The notes beneath the pieces are model-generated. The model was not told the DNA's origin. It saw only the letters and a list, made by a program, of their open reading frames with translations, and did not search any database. This document shows positions 48,382-61,885 of a DNA stretch of 64,000 bases, piece by piece. Source of the DNA: Mucidula mucida (Eukaryota; Basidiomycota; Agaricomycetes; Agaricales; Physalacriaceae); assembly GCA_015501055.1 (NCBI GenBank), contig JADNYV010000006.1, positions 372,001 through 436,000 on the forward strand, written 5' to 3'. Within the stretch, counting starts at the first letter, position 1; every line of letters starts with the position of its first letter. Made by a program: the position numbers and the translations under genes.

Positions 48382-48702
48382 GATGGACGCGGTCGAGTGA
48401 GCCTATACATGCTTCAGAGCTCGGAAAGGACCTCGTGGGGGAAGTGGTACGGACTGAAAAGGACGGGGAACTGGAGTAGAATGGTTGCCATGCGCTGGCT
48501 AATGAAGGTCGCTGGAGACATAACATTAGCTGTAGATTTCGAGAAAGAGACAGTACGCACCGAGACTCGCATAACCTTGAGGGACAACAGATGGGATGGT
48601 CCGTCCATGATGATGATGGTCACAAGTCAACGTCCGATCGTGCTTGCCTCTGACCATGACGTGACCCAATGAATCTTACACTCATGCCTTGACACGAGTA
48701 TA
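48382..48702. promoter_or_regulatory. Divergent TRAPPC13/REV3 promoter region
   Basis: The 321-bp gap between the two starts presumably holds both promoters. A short open frame runs through it on the plus strand but has no family resemblance. Confidence 0.4.
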
Positions 48703-51700
48703 ATGGACGACGACGACGACGGCAACAAGCCTGTCTTACGCGTGCGAATCAACCAAATCGACCATGTCTTGGAGCAGCCAGGACCTTTGGACAACTCGAC
48801 GCTGCCAAAGGTCCCTGTCATCCGTGTCTATGGCCAGTCCTCGCTTGGAAAAAAATGCTGTCTTCACATTCATCAAGTGTATCCATACTTTTATGTAGAA
48901 TACAAGGGCGATCTTAACGGGCGAAAAGGTAAGTACTCGTCAACGTTCGTTCATCTTATCTTTGTGCAGTCAGGGAGTACGCCGCCAAGCTCAAACGTTC
49001 TTTGAATCATGCTATTGCGATATCAATGAAGCGGACCCCCGATTTGACGCGTCAGCGCTTCATCCGAGCGGTCTTGCTCGTCAAAGGCATCCACTTCTAT
49101 GGCTTTCACTCCTCTTATTCACCATTTTTGAAAATCTATGTAGCGGACCCTTCCCTCTTCAGCCGCACCGTGACTCTGTTGCAATCCGGAAGCGTGATGA
49201 GCACACGCTTTAGAGTGTTTGAAAGTCATCTCACCTACATCCCCCAGTTTCTAGCGGACTTTGGGCTCTATGGGTGCGGATGGCTTGACCTCGACTTCGC
49301 CTTGAAGCGAGGTGTAGACGAGGATGAAGAGATAGGTTTCACATCCCTTCCCACTTCACCTCATTTCCGCCAATCGCGCATGCCGCTTGAGGTTGACGCC
49401 CAAGCATACCACATCTTGAACAGACATAAATTGACAGCGCGCAATTATCATCACGAACTCAAGATCCCCGCTCCAGCGATGCCGAATGAACCGTTTGTCC
49501 TTAGTGTACGGGAACTTTGGGAAGATGAGCGCAAACGGCGTGTAGCTCGTGGCCTTCCTCCCTCTCCAGAATTGCCTATCGATCCTAGTGAATCTTCTAG
49601 AGGTCATGGTGCAGATTGGGTTTCTGAAGCTCGGTGGTGGGATGCGATTCGAAAACGTATTGAACAAGAACGCCGTGACATGAAAATGGACGAACCACTG
49701 GGGGCATGGACAAGATATATCATGTCCGCTTTCGAGAGTGTTGAGGCACTTTGGGAAGACGAGTTCAAGGTCTGGAAACCAGAACCGTCTTCTGACTCAG
49801 AGGGTGAACGTCTCATGGACGACCAAGAGAGACATTACAAAGAAGGCGCTGATGAAGATGTGGACATCGACATGTCGATGGTGTTCAGTCAAGATATGGA
49901 TAACATTGTCAACAAGGAGGAACGAGATTGGGAGCAAATACAGGAGCAGAACGCTTCTGAGGACGAGCAGGAGGACGCTTACATGGACATCGAGGAAGAC
50001 GATCTTTCTGCTCCATTGAACGGCGATGATGGTGTGAAGGAAGCAGGAAATGATGCAGAGTAAGTTGTCGTCTTTAATCTAAAGAGTCCTGCTGATTTCT
50101 TTACAGTCCTTTTCATGACCACAGCGCAGCGCCGTCAAATGGAGACTTGGTTTATTCAAAGGTATTTGATGTATCCAGGTAAGACTCGCGAAACTTGTCG
50201 ACGTTCACGACCACTCAGTGCTCTTCAGCCCGGCTGGTTCGGTGGCCTCGCTGTCGCCGCCGCCGTCGCCTTCCCGTGAGAAGTAAGTGCGAAGTTCGTC
50301 TCAGTGAAAGATTTGAAGCTCATAACAAGCAAAGCCCGGCACCCTTACCAGTAGAATGGTGAGCTCTCATGACTCAGTAAAAACAGTCTCTCACATTATC
50401 CACGTTTAGTCCTTTGAACGAGTTAATACCCAGTACCGATGCACTTCCTAAAGATCAACCGACTCAGCTCACCACCAAGTCGACCACTTTTCAATCTCAA
50501 CCCAACGTCAAGGTTACACCGAATCATAATGGATATGTATATCGCGTGCCTGCCCCCAATGCCATGTATCTTCTCAATTCGTTGGATTCTTACGATCTGC
50601 CGACCAAAATATATCGGGCTCCTCATTACTCCAAGGCACACGATGCGCCTGAACGACCTAAAGAATATGGAGGGTACATTTTCCACCTCAAAGGTGGACA
50701 AGGGATCAAAAATCTGTCGCAATGGCAGAATCCTTTCTCGGGTGATATAATTGACACCGCTGTTGAACATTGTGAACCGACCGAGATCAGCGGTTGGGAA
50801 TACGCGGGACATCCTCCCAGTGTTAAATTGATTAAAGCTTGGCTCATGTCGGACGAAGGCAAACGAGTTGGTCGTCAAGAGAAAGATAAACAAGGGTCTC
50901 AGGTTGGTCACAACTACTCAATGCTTCACATCTCACGGCACTCTGTAGATTGAAGGACCAACACAAGCGAATATTTACAACTTAAAGGCAACCCCTTTAG
51001 CGTCTTCTAGAGTTCGTGAGCGAAATGACATGTCAGTGTTCTCATTGGAGGTCTTAGGTGTGTTAGGGTTAAAATCCCTTCCAAAATGTACTCTCAGCAT
51101 GTTCTATAGCTCCTTCGCATGACGAGAAACTTCCGAATCCCGAAGAAGACGGTAAGCTAGTTGGCCAGAACTATAACATCGGTACACGTTCTGATATGCT
51201 TCGAAAGAGGTCGTCGCAGTTTTTTACTCATTTCAAGAATCTGAAGATCTACCGCGACGCGACGGCATCGTCGTTGTGGATTCTGGCAATTTTGATCCGC
51301 TTAGGATACGCGATTTCAAAATGGAAGTAGTGAGAGACGAAATCGAACTCATCAACACAGTTGTCGATACGGTCTTGGACATGGACCCGGACGTCTTGGT
51401 TGGGTGGGACGTTCAGCTGGCGTCATGGAGCTACTTGGCGGCTCGGGCAGATATTCATGGTGTGCAAACTGTGTAGAATCATCACACGATACTAAGTTTC
51501 CTTAGGCATGGACGTAGCGGAACTCATTAGTCGGGCGATGATGGGCCACAAGAAAGGACCCGTTCAGTGGGACATCCGCAAAAGCTCGACCTTTAAAGTT
51601 GCTGGGAGACAGGTGCTCAACGTCTGGCGCCTTATGCGGTCTGAACTCAACTTGAATATGTACACATTCGAAAACGTAGTCTTCGACGTCTTACGGATTA

Positions 51701-54230
51701 GGCAGGTCATCGCTAACATTTACTCTCGCGTAAAGCTTACTTTGCGTTAGGACGCCGAAGTATTCCTCGACAACGTTATCAGAATGGTACTTCAGCGAAC
51801 TTCCGAGTAGCCTTGGCGTTTTGTTTCGTTATTACGCTCAGCGAACGTCGATGGTGTTGGATATTCTCAACGCCACTGATGTTGTCACCAAGACCGCGTA
51901 TGTTCAACTTTAGTCTTAGGTCCGCTGTTCTTCTCTTACCTTACCAGAGAATTCGCGCGCGTCTTTGGTGTCGACTTTTTCTCCGTCATCACCCGTGGCT
52001 CCCAGTTCAAAGTCGAGTCCTTCATGTTCCGCATCGGCAAGCCAGAGAGCTTCGTCCTTCTTTCCCCAAGCAAAGCTGATGTACGTTATCTAGTATGTGG
52101 TCTTTGTTGAACTTCTGTGAAATTGGTATAGGTTGGCAAGCAAAATGCCGCTGAGTGTATGCCACTGATCATGGAGCCTCAATCTGCGTTTTACACAAGT
52201 CCAGTGGTCATCTTGGATTTCCAGTCCCTCTACCCGTCTATCATGATTGCGTACAACTATTGTTATTCGACCTGTCTTGGACGCGTCGCGGATTTTCAAG
52301 GGCGGAATAAGTTTGGTGTTACTGATCTCGATATTCCTCATGGGCTGATTGACAGTCTGAAGGATCATATACAAGGTGTGGCACACTGACGAATCATTGT
52401 CAGCTACTAACGGAATACCAGTCGCACCGAACGGTATCATGTATGTCAAGAGTCAGGTTCGTAAAGGGTTACTAGGCCGGATGCTTGTCGAAATGCTGGA
52501 TACGCGTGTCATGATCAAGCAGGCGATGAAAGGTGTCAAGGATGACAAGGTGATATCGATGAGTCCCCCGCCCACATATCTGCTGACACGGCGTGCAGAC
52601 ATTGCTGAGGATTCTCGACGCTCGCCAGCGGGGGTTGAAATACATTGCGAACGTCATATACGGATATACGAGTGCAACTTTCTCTGGCAGAATGCCTGCT
52701 GTTGAAATTGCAGACAGCATCGTTCAGAGTGGTCGAGAAACGCTCGAAAAGGTTTCTCGTGTTCTCTGCGATGTATGATCCATTTTTAACCACAGACCGA
52801 ACAGGCTATAATGCTGATCGACTCGACACCCAAATGGGGTGCAAAGGTCGTATATGGCGACACCGACAGTGTATTCATGTTTGTGCTCATTTTTCATTTC
52901 GGCGTAACGCTCCAACATCCCTTCATCGTTCAGCCATATGCACGGGAAAACCAAGGACCAGGCTTTTCGTATCGGGCAAGACATTGCGGACACTATTACA
53001 GCTCTCAACCCAGCACCGATAAAGCTCAAGTTTGAGAAAGTGAGACCCGTTACTAGATGTGGACTCCGAGCTTACAGAGTGCCAGGTCTACCAACCATGT
53101 GTCCTGATGGCAAAGAAACGATACGTTGGGTACAAATACGAGTATCCTGACGAAACGGAACCTACTTTTGATGCCAAAGGTATTGAGACCGTTCGTCGGG
53201 ACGGCGTGCCTGCTCAACAAAAGATGGTCGAAACGTGCTTGAAGTAAAGTATGCCTTTGAACGAATCACATGTGTTGACCCACTGCTTTTAGGCTTCTTT
53301 TTCGGACTCAGGATCTTAGTTTAGTAAAGAGTTACTGCTGCAGGTCTTGGTCGAAACTCCTCGAAAACAAAGCCTCGGTTGAAGACTTCATATTCGCAAA
53401 AGAAGTTCGTCTTGGTACTTACAGGTCAGTCTCTAGCTGACAGTGGAGAATTGATTTGACATGACCTAGTGAGAACGGACCTCCTCCACCTGGTGCAGTC
53501 ATTGCCGCCAAGCGTATGATACTGGATCCCCACGATGAGGCACAATGGGGCGAGCGGATTCCATATGTGATTGCCAGAGGTCCTAAAGGCGCTCGTCTAG
53601 TGGATAGAGTATTATCGCCCCTTGAGCTTCTGGATGATCCGTGAGTATTCAGAGCGCTTACTGAACTGAACCACTCATTCTGATCGGAAGCTCAGTCACA
53701 CTGGGCTGGATGCAGAATACTACATATCAAGAGTGCTCATTCCGCCTCTAGAGAGAATATTCAACCTCTTGGGCGCGAACGTGCGACAGTGGTACGACGA
53801 GATGCCAAAGATCAAGACTATCGAGGTCCCGTCTTCACCGTCAAAGAAGCAAAAGCCTCAATTACAGGAACTGGCCAATATTGACGAGCATTTCACTGGC
53901 GCACGCTGTCTCATATGCGGCTCTTACGCACCGGATGGTATATGTCGAGATTGCAGACTAGACAACATGTCGACGCTGGCAGGAGTGCTGAACAAATCGC
54001 GCAAGATTGAAAAGCGCTTTGCCGAGACACAGAAGATATGCATGTCGTGCGCGCTGGTTCCTAATGCCGATGAAATCAAATGTGAGTCTTTGGACTGCCC
54101 GTGGATGTTTGCAAGACGGAAAGCGGAGACCAATGCGGACAAGTTGGTCGTGATGGAGGAGTTTCTCTACGATCTGGAATTGGATGCACTGGAGCACGAG
54201 GGAGAACTACAAGATCAAAATAATTTATAG
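48703..54230 (+). CDS. REV3: DNA polymerase zeta catalytic subunit
   Basis: A B-family translesion polymerase. It starts MDDDDDGNKPVLRVRINQIDHV and has the Rev3 N-terminal domain (CLHIHQVYPYFYVEY, RQRFIRAVLLVKGIHFYGFH). A long acidic linker precedes the degenerate exonuclease region (DPDVLVGWDVQ). Polymerase motifs are intact: motif A DFQSLYPSIMIAYNYCYSTCLG (about 52217), motif B YIANVIYGYTSATFSGR (about 52640) and motif C YGDTDSVF (about 52852). Two C-terminal cysteine modules (CLICGSYAPDGICRDC; CMSC...CESLDC), the second expected to bind an Fe-S cluster, end the protein. About twenty introns. All key residues are present, so it should be active. Confidence 0.94.
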
Positions 54231-54279
54231 GTATTATGGGCCACCGAACGATTGTTTGCTTGCTTAAGAAGATCACTCA

Positions 54280-55032
54280 TTACGCAGTCTGGTAAGGACC
54301 TGGTCCAGGGGGCGGAGGAGACTTCGCAGGTGGCTGTGGCTGAGCAGGTTGGATGTGTACAGGCGCGCGAGGCGGCGGTGGAGCGACGGCTTGTTCCTCA
54401 TCCATGTTTTGGTATCCGTCCCTGCCGGTAGAAGTGAACCCACCTGGCATGGACCAAACTAGAAAGACGATGTAAGACCAATTGCAGCAGAAACAGGCTT
54501 GGAAATACATACCAGTAGGGCCACTTAGATCACCACCTCGGATCCCCAAGCCGCCAAACTGCGCACCGCGCTGGCGAGCAGCCAATCCAAATGCCAAGAA
54601 GGTAGGAATCTGCCGTTGCTAGTCAACACTTGTGGGCGAGTTCAACGAAGCGAAGCATAGCAACCTTGACGAAGAACAGAAGGATTGTGAGGAGTTTGAT
54701 GAATCCGTTCTGGTCGTTGCGACTCATCCAAATGATGTCCCAGAGGAGCGAGCCGCCTACGAGACCGGTGAACTGGCGATGTTTCAATTAGTATGCCTGG
54801 CGGACAGCGGGGAAAGAGCTCACAGTCTGCAGTGATGCGACGGCCTCAGTGTTCTCCTGGGCATAAGTACCAAAGAGGAAAATAGGCAAATTGTAGGTCG
54901 GCGCAGTAAAGGGTGCAATTACAAAAGAGAGCACCTAGTAGAGCTTCAGTCGTTGTGTATCAGGACAAATAGAAGGCTTACAGTGCCAGCAAGCACAAGT
55001 TTGGAGGGATCAAGGCCTTGAACAAACTCCAT
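54280..55032 (-). CDS. AGTRAP-like small membrane protein
   Basis: Spliced over short introns the protein reads MEFVQGLDPSKLVLAGTVLSF, a second hydrophobic region (PTYNLPIFLFGTYAQEN), FTGLVGGSLLWDIIWMS, and FIKLLTILLFFVKIPTFLAFGLAARQRG, then GGLGIRGGDLSGPT and a proline-rich cytosolic tail. This resembles the angiotensin II type-1 receptor-associated protein family (four helices, DIxxxS in TM3, RG..G tail), which sits in ER/Golgi membranes. The match is from memory and weak in places; a generic tetra-helical protein is the alternative. Confidence 0.6.
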
Positions 55033-55129
55033 TTTGGCGGTGTGCGGTGGAGATACGCAACTAAGGGCGTGTTGTCCATTTCGAGAAACGTGGTAGACCC
55101 TATTAGCTCTGATAAGATTAGATCTGTCG

Positions 55130-56834
55130 ATGTTGAACAATTTCGAACATGCGATTTTCGCGTTCTTAGAACGAACATGTCGCCAGCCTGTATATGCGCC
55201 TCTGTTCAAGCTCGCGCGCTGTTTATCTAACCGCTCTGATGTAGGCCCGTGTCCAAGGTGCGGATTTGAAGCCACTCAGACACCCCGTCTTTGGGACCAA
55301 TCATTTCCGTATGAGCATCTCCTGGGATCTTCCCCGCCCCCAAAGCAGGCACCCCATGAACGCCAGGAAATCAAAGCCTTCATTGGCTGCCTTCGACTTG
55401 GCCTCCATGAAACCAACTCTACCATCGATTGTCTGCGCGCCGCGCTCGCAGCCGCCGAGGCGGATCGGGATACCATCACGAACAAAATGGACGCATACAC
55501 TGCGCTGAATCCTCCCATCCACGACGTTCCCACCGAGCTTCTTGTCCGCATCTTTTCCTTTGTCGTGGACCGGCCTTTCGCAGTCTTTAACAGGGCTATC
55601 AGCGATGCGCTTTGGGTTCTTGGAAGAGTCTGCAGTCGCTGGAGAACAGTCGCTTGGGGAACACCCAGTCTCTGGTCGAACTTTGAGTTGCGGTGGTATG
55701 ACATAGAGTCCTATTGGTATAAGAAACCAAAATGCGTGGAGCGCGTCGATGCCGTTCTAGCTCGTTCCAAAGAAACAGCTCTTTCGACTCGATTTGAAGA
55801 AATGACGCCACAAAGTTTGGCGCCGTTCGTGGGACATGCATCGCGTCTTCGTGATCTTTCTATTTTCTGCCAGCGACAGAGCCTTCGCCACCTTCAGGCC
55901 TTGGGGGAGCTGAGTGGTTTACAAAGATTGCGAATACTAAGCTACTCGGACGATGATAACGACATGGCATTTCGCGGGGAGGACTATGATGTCTTTGCCA
56001 CAGCTCTTCGTCTGGTGGATGTCGAATTCGATATCGGCGAGTTGCGGCCAGTCTGCCTTCGTTGGGACCAGTTGACCCGCTTGAAAGTGCAGGTCAGAGT
56101 CGGTGACGCGGGAACTATCTCACTTTGGAAGAAAATCTATGTGGCGTGCTCAAATCTCGCGATCCTTCATCATGGCTTCTCGATAAGAACGACGTTCCAC
56201 CAGCATCCAAGCAACGACCAGGTTTATGACACTTCGGTGACTCTTCCTACCGTCCAACACCTCTACGTTTCATCGCCGTACCAATTGAAACTTTTCAGTT
56301 GTCCATTGCTCCAGACGTTGGGCATGTATATGGATATGCTTCGCGCAGATTTCCTACAGCGGTCGCAGTGTAGCATACACAAACTCAAACTTAAAAATTT
56401 GCATGATAGCGGGAGGTCCTCAGACTTCCAGGATTTCCTATCTTCGTTTGGCACCGTGACAGAACGAGTCCAAATCAGTATCCTCTCCCAACACGCTTTT
56501 ACCAAAGCTGGAATACGACAAAGATCGACTGTGCTTCCCGCGTTTACAGTCTCTGACTATCCGCACTCACAAAGAATGGGATCTACGAGGGGAAGTCGCT
56601 CTGATTAGACTGATCGAATCGAGATGGAAGGTCCAGGATATCGAGTCACTGCGCACCGTCCGTCTCGAACATTACTGGGAGCATTACGCTAGCGACGCGA
56701 TGGTGAAGACCCTTGGCTTGGGAAATGTTTCCAAAAGTTGGAATCCAAAGCCGCACAAGCGGCTGCAGGAGTTTGTGGACGAAGGCCTCAAGGTTGAAAT
56801 AGGTGAAATTTTGACACCTGTACAGCAAACATGA
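55130..56834 (+). CDS. F-box protein, possible frameshift near 56490
   Basis: Substrate receptor of an SCF ubiquitin ligase. An N-terminal coiled segment (IDCLRAALAAAEADRDTITNKMDAY) precedes the F-box IHDVPTELLVRIFSFV with CSRWRTVAWGTPSLWSNF. Leucine-rich, irregular repeats follow. The frame breaks late: the main frame stops at 56608, but the next frame carries the conserved FPRLQSLTIRTHKEWDLRGEV and runs to 56834. A 52-nt intron at 56456-56507 with a poor donor (GTGACA) would join them to give 550 residues; a 1-nt indel is the alternative. It is a paralogue of the gene at 61886-63325. Confidence 0.8.
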
Positions 56835-56934
56835 GTCTGAATACAGTCGTAGAAAGGATCCAGATAAGATGAGAACGCGCGCCATGGTAGTAATGCTCGC
56901 CGCTGACTCGGTCCGATGATGAAAGTAGAACACA

Positions 56935-57941
56935 TTATAGAAGAATACAGAAATTATTCCGATTGCCGTCCTTGAGCACTCGCTTCTTCAGAAAGGCTTC
57001 CGTACTGCCAATACTGCCTGCTCTTTCATACATCCAATATGCCATCTTGCCTGTGGGTTTCCACCGCTGTTTGATCTCCTGGAAGCCGATGGCCTGCAGT
57101 AGCGCGCGCAGATGATTAAAGTCCATGTATCGCGAATTATTGACACATGGGAGCGGAAGCTACAAGAAGAGTGAGAAACAAACAGCTGGGATAATGTGAG
57201 AAAGCTCGTACAGCGAGAAATAGTTTCCCATCTGGCACGAGCATGCTATGCGCAAGACGCAACATCCGGCCTGTGACTGGTTAGTCCATTGACAGGATGT
57301 GAGACTGAATGCCAACCTCTATCTTCTGGAACGGGAACAAAGTTGACGACAAGGCTCAGACTGATAAGATCCCACTTTTCGCGATGCTTCTCTTGGTCCA
57401 TGGTTAGAAAGTCTTGTTCGAGAATGGCTGCGTGACGCGAGTGAAGGTCCATGGGAGTCGCGTCGATCCAAGACGCGCACGACGCATAGTTGTCGGGAAG
57501 AAGGGCCCTAGTTTGGAGTAAGTGTTGGGCTCTATCGACGCGTTGAGATCCATACCCAACTTCCAGCAGTCTGATAGAACCAGTCAGAGTTGATTTATAG
57601 CGTATATTTAGGACGTACTTGAGCTTTTCAGTACGTGCTTTGTGCATTCCGAGTTCCTTGAGCCATGCGATAAAGACCTTCTCACTCCCACCGCCCCGGT
57701 CGGTACCCTGCCCAATAGCGGACATACTCTGATAGCACTCGATGCCACCTAGCTCATCAATCCTGCGTTGTATATCCGCAAGAGCCTTGTCATTGCCACC
57801 GGAGGCGTTCAACTTGGCCTGCTCTTTGAGGAGAACATGAAATTGACGAATAACTGTTCGGCTGGATTGGGGCTTGCTGGAAGAGGTAATTGGCGCCGAG
57901 CTAGTCGTCACAGGAGCTTTTCTCTTTCGCGCTTTGGGCAT
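56935..57941 (-). CDS. BMT2: 25S rRNA adenine-N1 methyltransferase
   Basis: In yeast Bmt2 makes the m1A2142 mark in 25S rRNA in the nucleolus. The basic start MPKARKRKAP is a nuclear signal. Family blocks: VIRQFHVLLKEQAKL, LGGIECYQSMSAIGQGTDRGGGSEKVFIAWLKEL, the SAM-site start LLEVG, SWIDATPMDLHSRHAAILEQDF, EKWDLISLSLVVNFVPVPEDRGRMLRLAHSML, and the end WMYERAGSIGSTEAFLKKRVLKDG. Introns near 57575, 57295 and 57195. Divergent from RPL23 by 173 bp. Confidence 0.88.
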
Positions 57942-58114
57942 AGAGGACGCGCATAGCCTAGGCGCTACAGTACTTAAGGGAATGACTTGAACGCAAAACG
58001 AGTTGGTTTGATCGATCACGGCAATTCCCTGAACTGTACAGTCCGGCTCGACTGTCCTGCTCGGCATCCGCTTGGACTAGTAAAAGTTGCTCATCAACCT
58101 CATCAACTCTCAAA

Positions 58115-58732
<618 letters not shown>

Positions 58733-59657
58733 GAACGTTTTCATTTTGTATTCTATATGTAGCCATGATATGCCCTTCATGCACACGAAACACTTGGACC
58801 ATGTCCTGTAAATGTTACGCCACATCCATCGACATTTGACAGATCTGACACTGGTTGCTCTGGCAAACATTTCAACTTTTGAAGTTTCTGTTAAACGTCG
58901 TTCCAGGCAATTAGAGATTTAAGATACCAGACGTCTTTCGTTCTTTGGCTCATGTGAAGCTAACGAGCACATTGATGTAACCCTACAGAATTGTATGCGA
59001 GTATTGTTGGCATTCTCCTACGCAGCAGTCTCGACTTGGGCGGCTCTCGGATATCGATCGCGCGCGATGCACGCCACACTACTTTCGGCACCTGTAATAA
59101 TCTGAATGATGGGAGTCAAGGAATAGATCAGAAGCTGAAGAGTCGTAGTAAACTCTGCGAGGCTGCCAGCGGGAGCGCTATACTCAATTTTGCTTAGCTG
59201 GAGCTGTAAAAGGGACAATATATAGTCTAGACAAGTCCCGATGTATACAAAACGAGCCAACAAAAGACGGGGACGGAGGCTAGACCAAGGCCGACCGATC
59301 GGGTATAAAAGCGATTAGCACTGGCAACAGCGTGATAGATCCTTTGGGACATAAGTCGTGGGAGACGTTGTTGGCAAGTGTCCTTTCTTTCCTTCTTCTT
59401 CGTTCACCTCAAACCTCTTCTTTCTTTTTCTTTTGGCCTGTGGCTGACCCTTGCCCTCTGCAGCCAGCAGACGTTGAGCGTCCTTTCTTTTTTCAGCCTC
59501 TTCGACCTTTTCCTGGTGCATACAGCCGCCTCTGTATCTTCAATCCTCTCTGGGAGAGCCAATTCTGTCATTCACAAGCCACTCCCGCTCACAGTGAGTC
59601 CGAAAACTGGAATAATGCCCACGCTCACCGCCGCCCAGCACGTAACTTGCATACACA
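58733..59657. promoter_or_regulatory. Tetraspanin upstream region with TATA and CT tract
   Basis: A 925-bp gap. TATAAAA lies at 59304-59310, and a strongly C/T-rich stretch at about 59375-59450 fits a fungal core promoter or 5' leader ahead of the tetraspanin ATG at 59658. Short upstream frames start near 59378. The antisense frame over the CT tract is lysine-rich only because of the composition. Confidence 0.45.
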
Positions 59658-60552
59658 ATGGTGTCTAGAAAGCTTATGGGATGCTTTGCATTCGTGGACC
59701 TACTCCTGCTCGCAGCAGGCGCCATCGCTGTCGCCTTTTCCATCATCTGGCGCGCCCCCAATATCCTCATGAACATGGTGCTATCCTCGGCCGATCTCAC
59801 CGGTGCGTTGTTATGCAGTCCGCCAGGAACCTTTCACTCATGTCCGTACTAGCGGGCCTGGTCCTGGGTATCTCCCTCCTCGCCACCTTTGTCGTATCTA
59901 TCATCGCTGTCGTCCAACGTAATCACGTCACTCTCGGCTTTGTCGTCCTCAATTATTGCCTCATCATCGACTCAATTATCGTTGTTGTTATCGGCTCTTT
60001 TGTCTGGTTCTTCACTCTCCAGGAGCGCGTCAACTTTCATGAAGTCTGGGCCGAGCAGACGGCGCAGACTAGGATCACGCTGCAGGACCAGGTGCGCACC
60101 GGTGCATTCATCACAAGGCTGCGCTCAACTGACGCCCACACAGTTCAAATGTTGCGGCTACTTTGATGCGACAGATCTAGTGGAAATTGCAGGCACATTC
60201 TGCAATCAAACACAGGTCGACTTTCTCAGAACGCTTGATGCGGCAGACGACAACAACTCGCACTTTTTCTGCGTTAAACCTGTCACTGCTTTTGCGGATA
60301 TGACGCTGAACAATGTCTTTACGTGAGTGCGCAGTCCCACTAGAATAGCACAATCGTCTCATTGTCAACCAGAACCACTTACGGATTCATGGCCATCATC
60401 ATCTGTCTGATGCTTGCCTCGTTGTGTGTCATCAACAAGGTATGTCAAAGCGAGGCGATACCACTGCCAACGTTGATCCCGCTTCACAGAGGCAAGAAGA
60501 CGAACGATTCAAGAAGATTGACGCAAAGCGTGGAGGAAAAGGTTTCGTTTGA
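59658..60552 (+). CDS. Fungal tetraspanin
   Basis: A four-helix membrane organiser. TM1 LMGCFAFVDLLLLAAGAIAVAF, TM2 AGLVLGISLLATFVVSIIAVV, TM3 VLNYCLIIDSIIVVVIGSFVWFF, and TM4 YGFMAIIICLMLASLCVINK. The large loop holds the CCG signature (FKCCGYFD, about 60150) with two further cysteines (TFCNQT, FFCVKP) for disulfides. A short basic tail ends KRGGKGFV. Introns near 59800-59850, 60090-60143, 60325-60371 and 60440-60490. Loop size suits the basidiomycete TSP2/TSP3 classes; the subclass is not assigned. Confidence 0.82.
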
Positions 60553-60897
60553 AATGGGCCGCCAGCCAGCCATCTCTCTCTCTATATTCACCTCTCTTAG
60601 AAATATCCGTTTCTTTACCTTTGCTTCCGTCTCGCCATGAAACGTTCTACGTTCAGCCTTCATACTGGAATATTGTACGGACCGCGTATAATTTTCAGCA
60701 TCATCGTGTTTTCATCTTTCGTGTACATAACAGAATTTTGGTACTACTTAGTGGGTCGGAAAGGAATAAATGTACACCCAAAAGGCGGACTTGAAGCTGG
60801 TGGGATGAACGCAAAGCACTGAATTGATCTATCCAACAAAGCATTATACATCTACAAGTCTATCGACACGTCACGGCAGCAAGGGTGGGTGGACAAC
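60553..60897. other. Intergenic, convergent 3' ends
   Basis: 3' flanks of the tetraspanin and of MBF1. A 61-codon frame at 60637-60822 includes a hydrophobic run but no family match and is probably untranslated 3' sequence. Confidence 0.55.
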
Positions 60898-61597
60898 TCA
60901 TGATTTCTTCGGTCCACCCAGCGGTTCCCCAATGTTGGCGCCTGCATGAGCAATGAGCTTGCATTCCATAATGCATTAGGCATGTAACATACCACGAAGT
61001 TTGACTTTGAGAACGCGCTCAAGCTTGCCAAGGATTTGTGGGTTAGGGACAGCTTTTCCAGACTCATAGTCCTGGAGGACTGATGGCTTCTCGTTGATCT
61101 GCTGCGCCACGTCCTTTTGCGATAGCTTGAGATCCATGCGGGCTTTGCCCATCGCCTGTAGTGGAAATTAGGGATGTAAAGGCATGTGGAGACAACGAGG
61201 CACTCACGCGACCGACAGAAGGCGCGATCTTGGGCGGCGGTGCGACTTCGTTGTCGCGGTCGAGCTTTGCTATGCGCTGGTGGTCTGTGCCTGCAATGAC
61301 ATTCAATATCTTGGTAATGTGGGGAAAATCGGAAGCAGGGCGACCTTGATGAGCTTTGTTCGAGCCGGCTGTGATCTTCTTGTCAGTGCCAACGACGGCG
61401 CCTACTCGTCTGGCCTATGTGGCTATGAGAATTCAGGTTTTCAGTTAGTAGTGGACTACGAACAGCTGTGTGACAGTCAGAGGGGACGCAGTGCGGGGAA
61501 CGAGCAGCGTACCATTCAGGTCAGAGTCTTTCTTGGTGACCTTTGCGACTTGGCGCTTCTGGCCGATAACAAGCTTGGTGTCCCAGTCTTCGCTCAT
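60898..61597 (-). CDS. MBF1: Multiprotein-bridging factor 1
   Basis: A transcription coactivator that bridges bZIP factors and TBP, and also guards the frame on stalled ribosomes. [28 protein letters not shown] is the N-terminal domain. It is followed by the HTH ([55 protein letters not shown] in short family blocks) and the end [12 protein letters not shown]. Introns near 61130-61205 and 60955-61005. Full length. Confidence 0.94.
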
Positions 61598-61885
61598 GGT
61601 AGTCGTAGTAGGAGTAGTAATGAAGTTGGCGTTGAAAGGAGAGTATTAAAAGCAGAACTTGAGGCGCTGTCACGTTGACTCAATTTCGGGGGCGGCACAG
61701 GATTATGTTATGGACCGATATGGAAGGACTACTACCCATTTTGGCTTAGAACCTTCTCTCCCGTTCGAACACTACTTACTTACTTTACTACTGAACAACT
61801 ACTAGCACCGTCGGTTACATTACAAGATAAAGTATGCTAAAATGTCATCAATATGTTCGTGTTTCACAACGCTTTACAATACTTA

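Noticed and set aside
59315..59521. Lysine/glutamate-rich antisense frame near the tetraspanin promoter
   Set aside because: It is produced by the C/T-rich tract; low complexity with no start context or homologue recognised.
60637..60822. 61-codon frame downstream of the tetraspanin
   Set aside because: It lies after the stop, has no splice link to the gene and no family resemblance.
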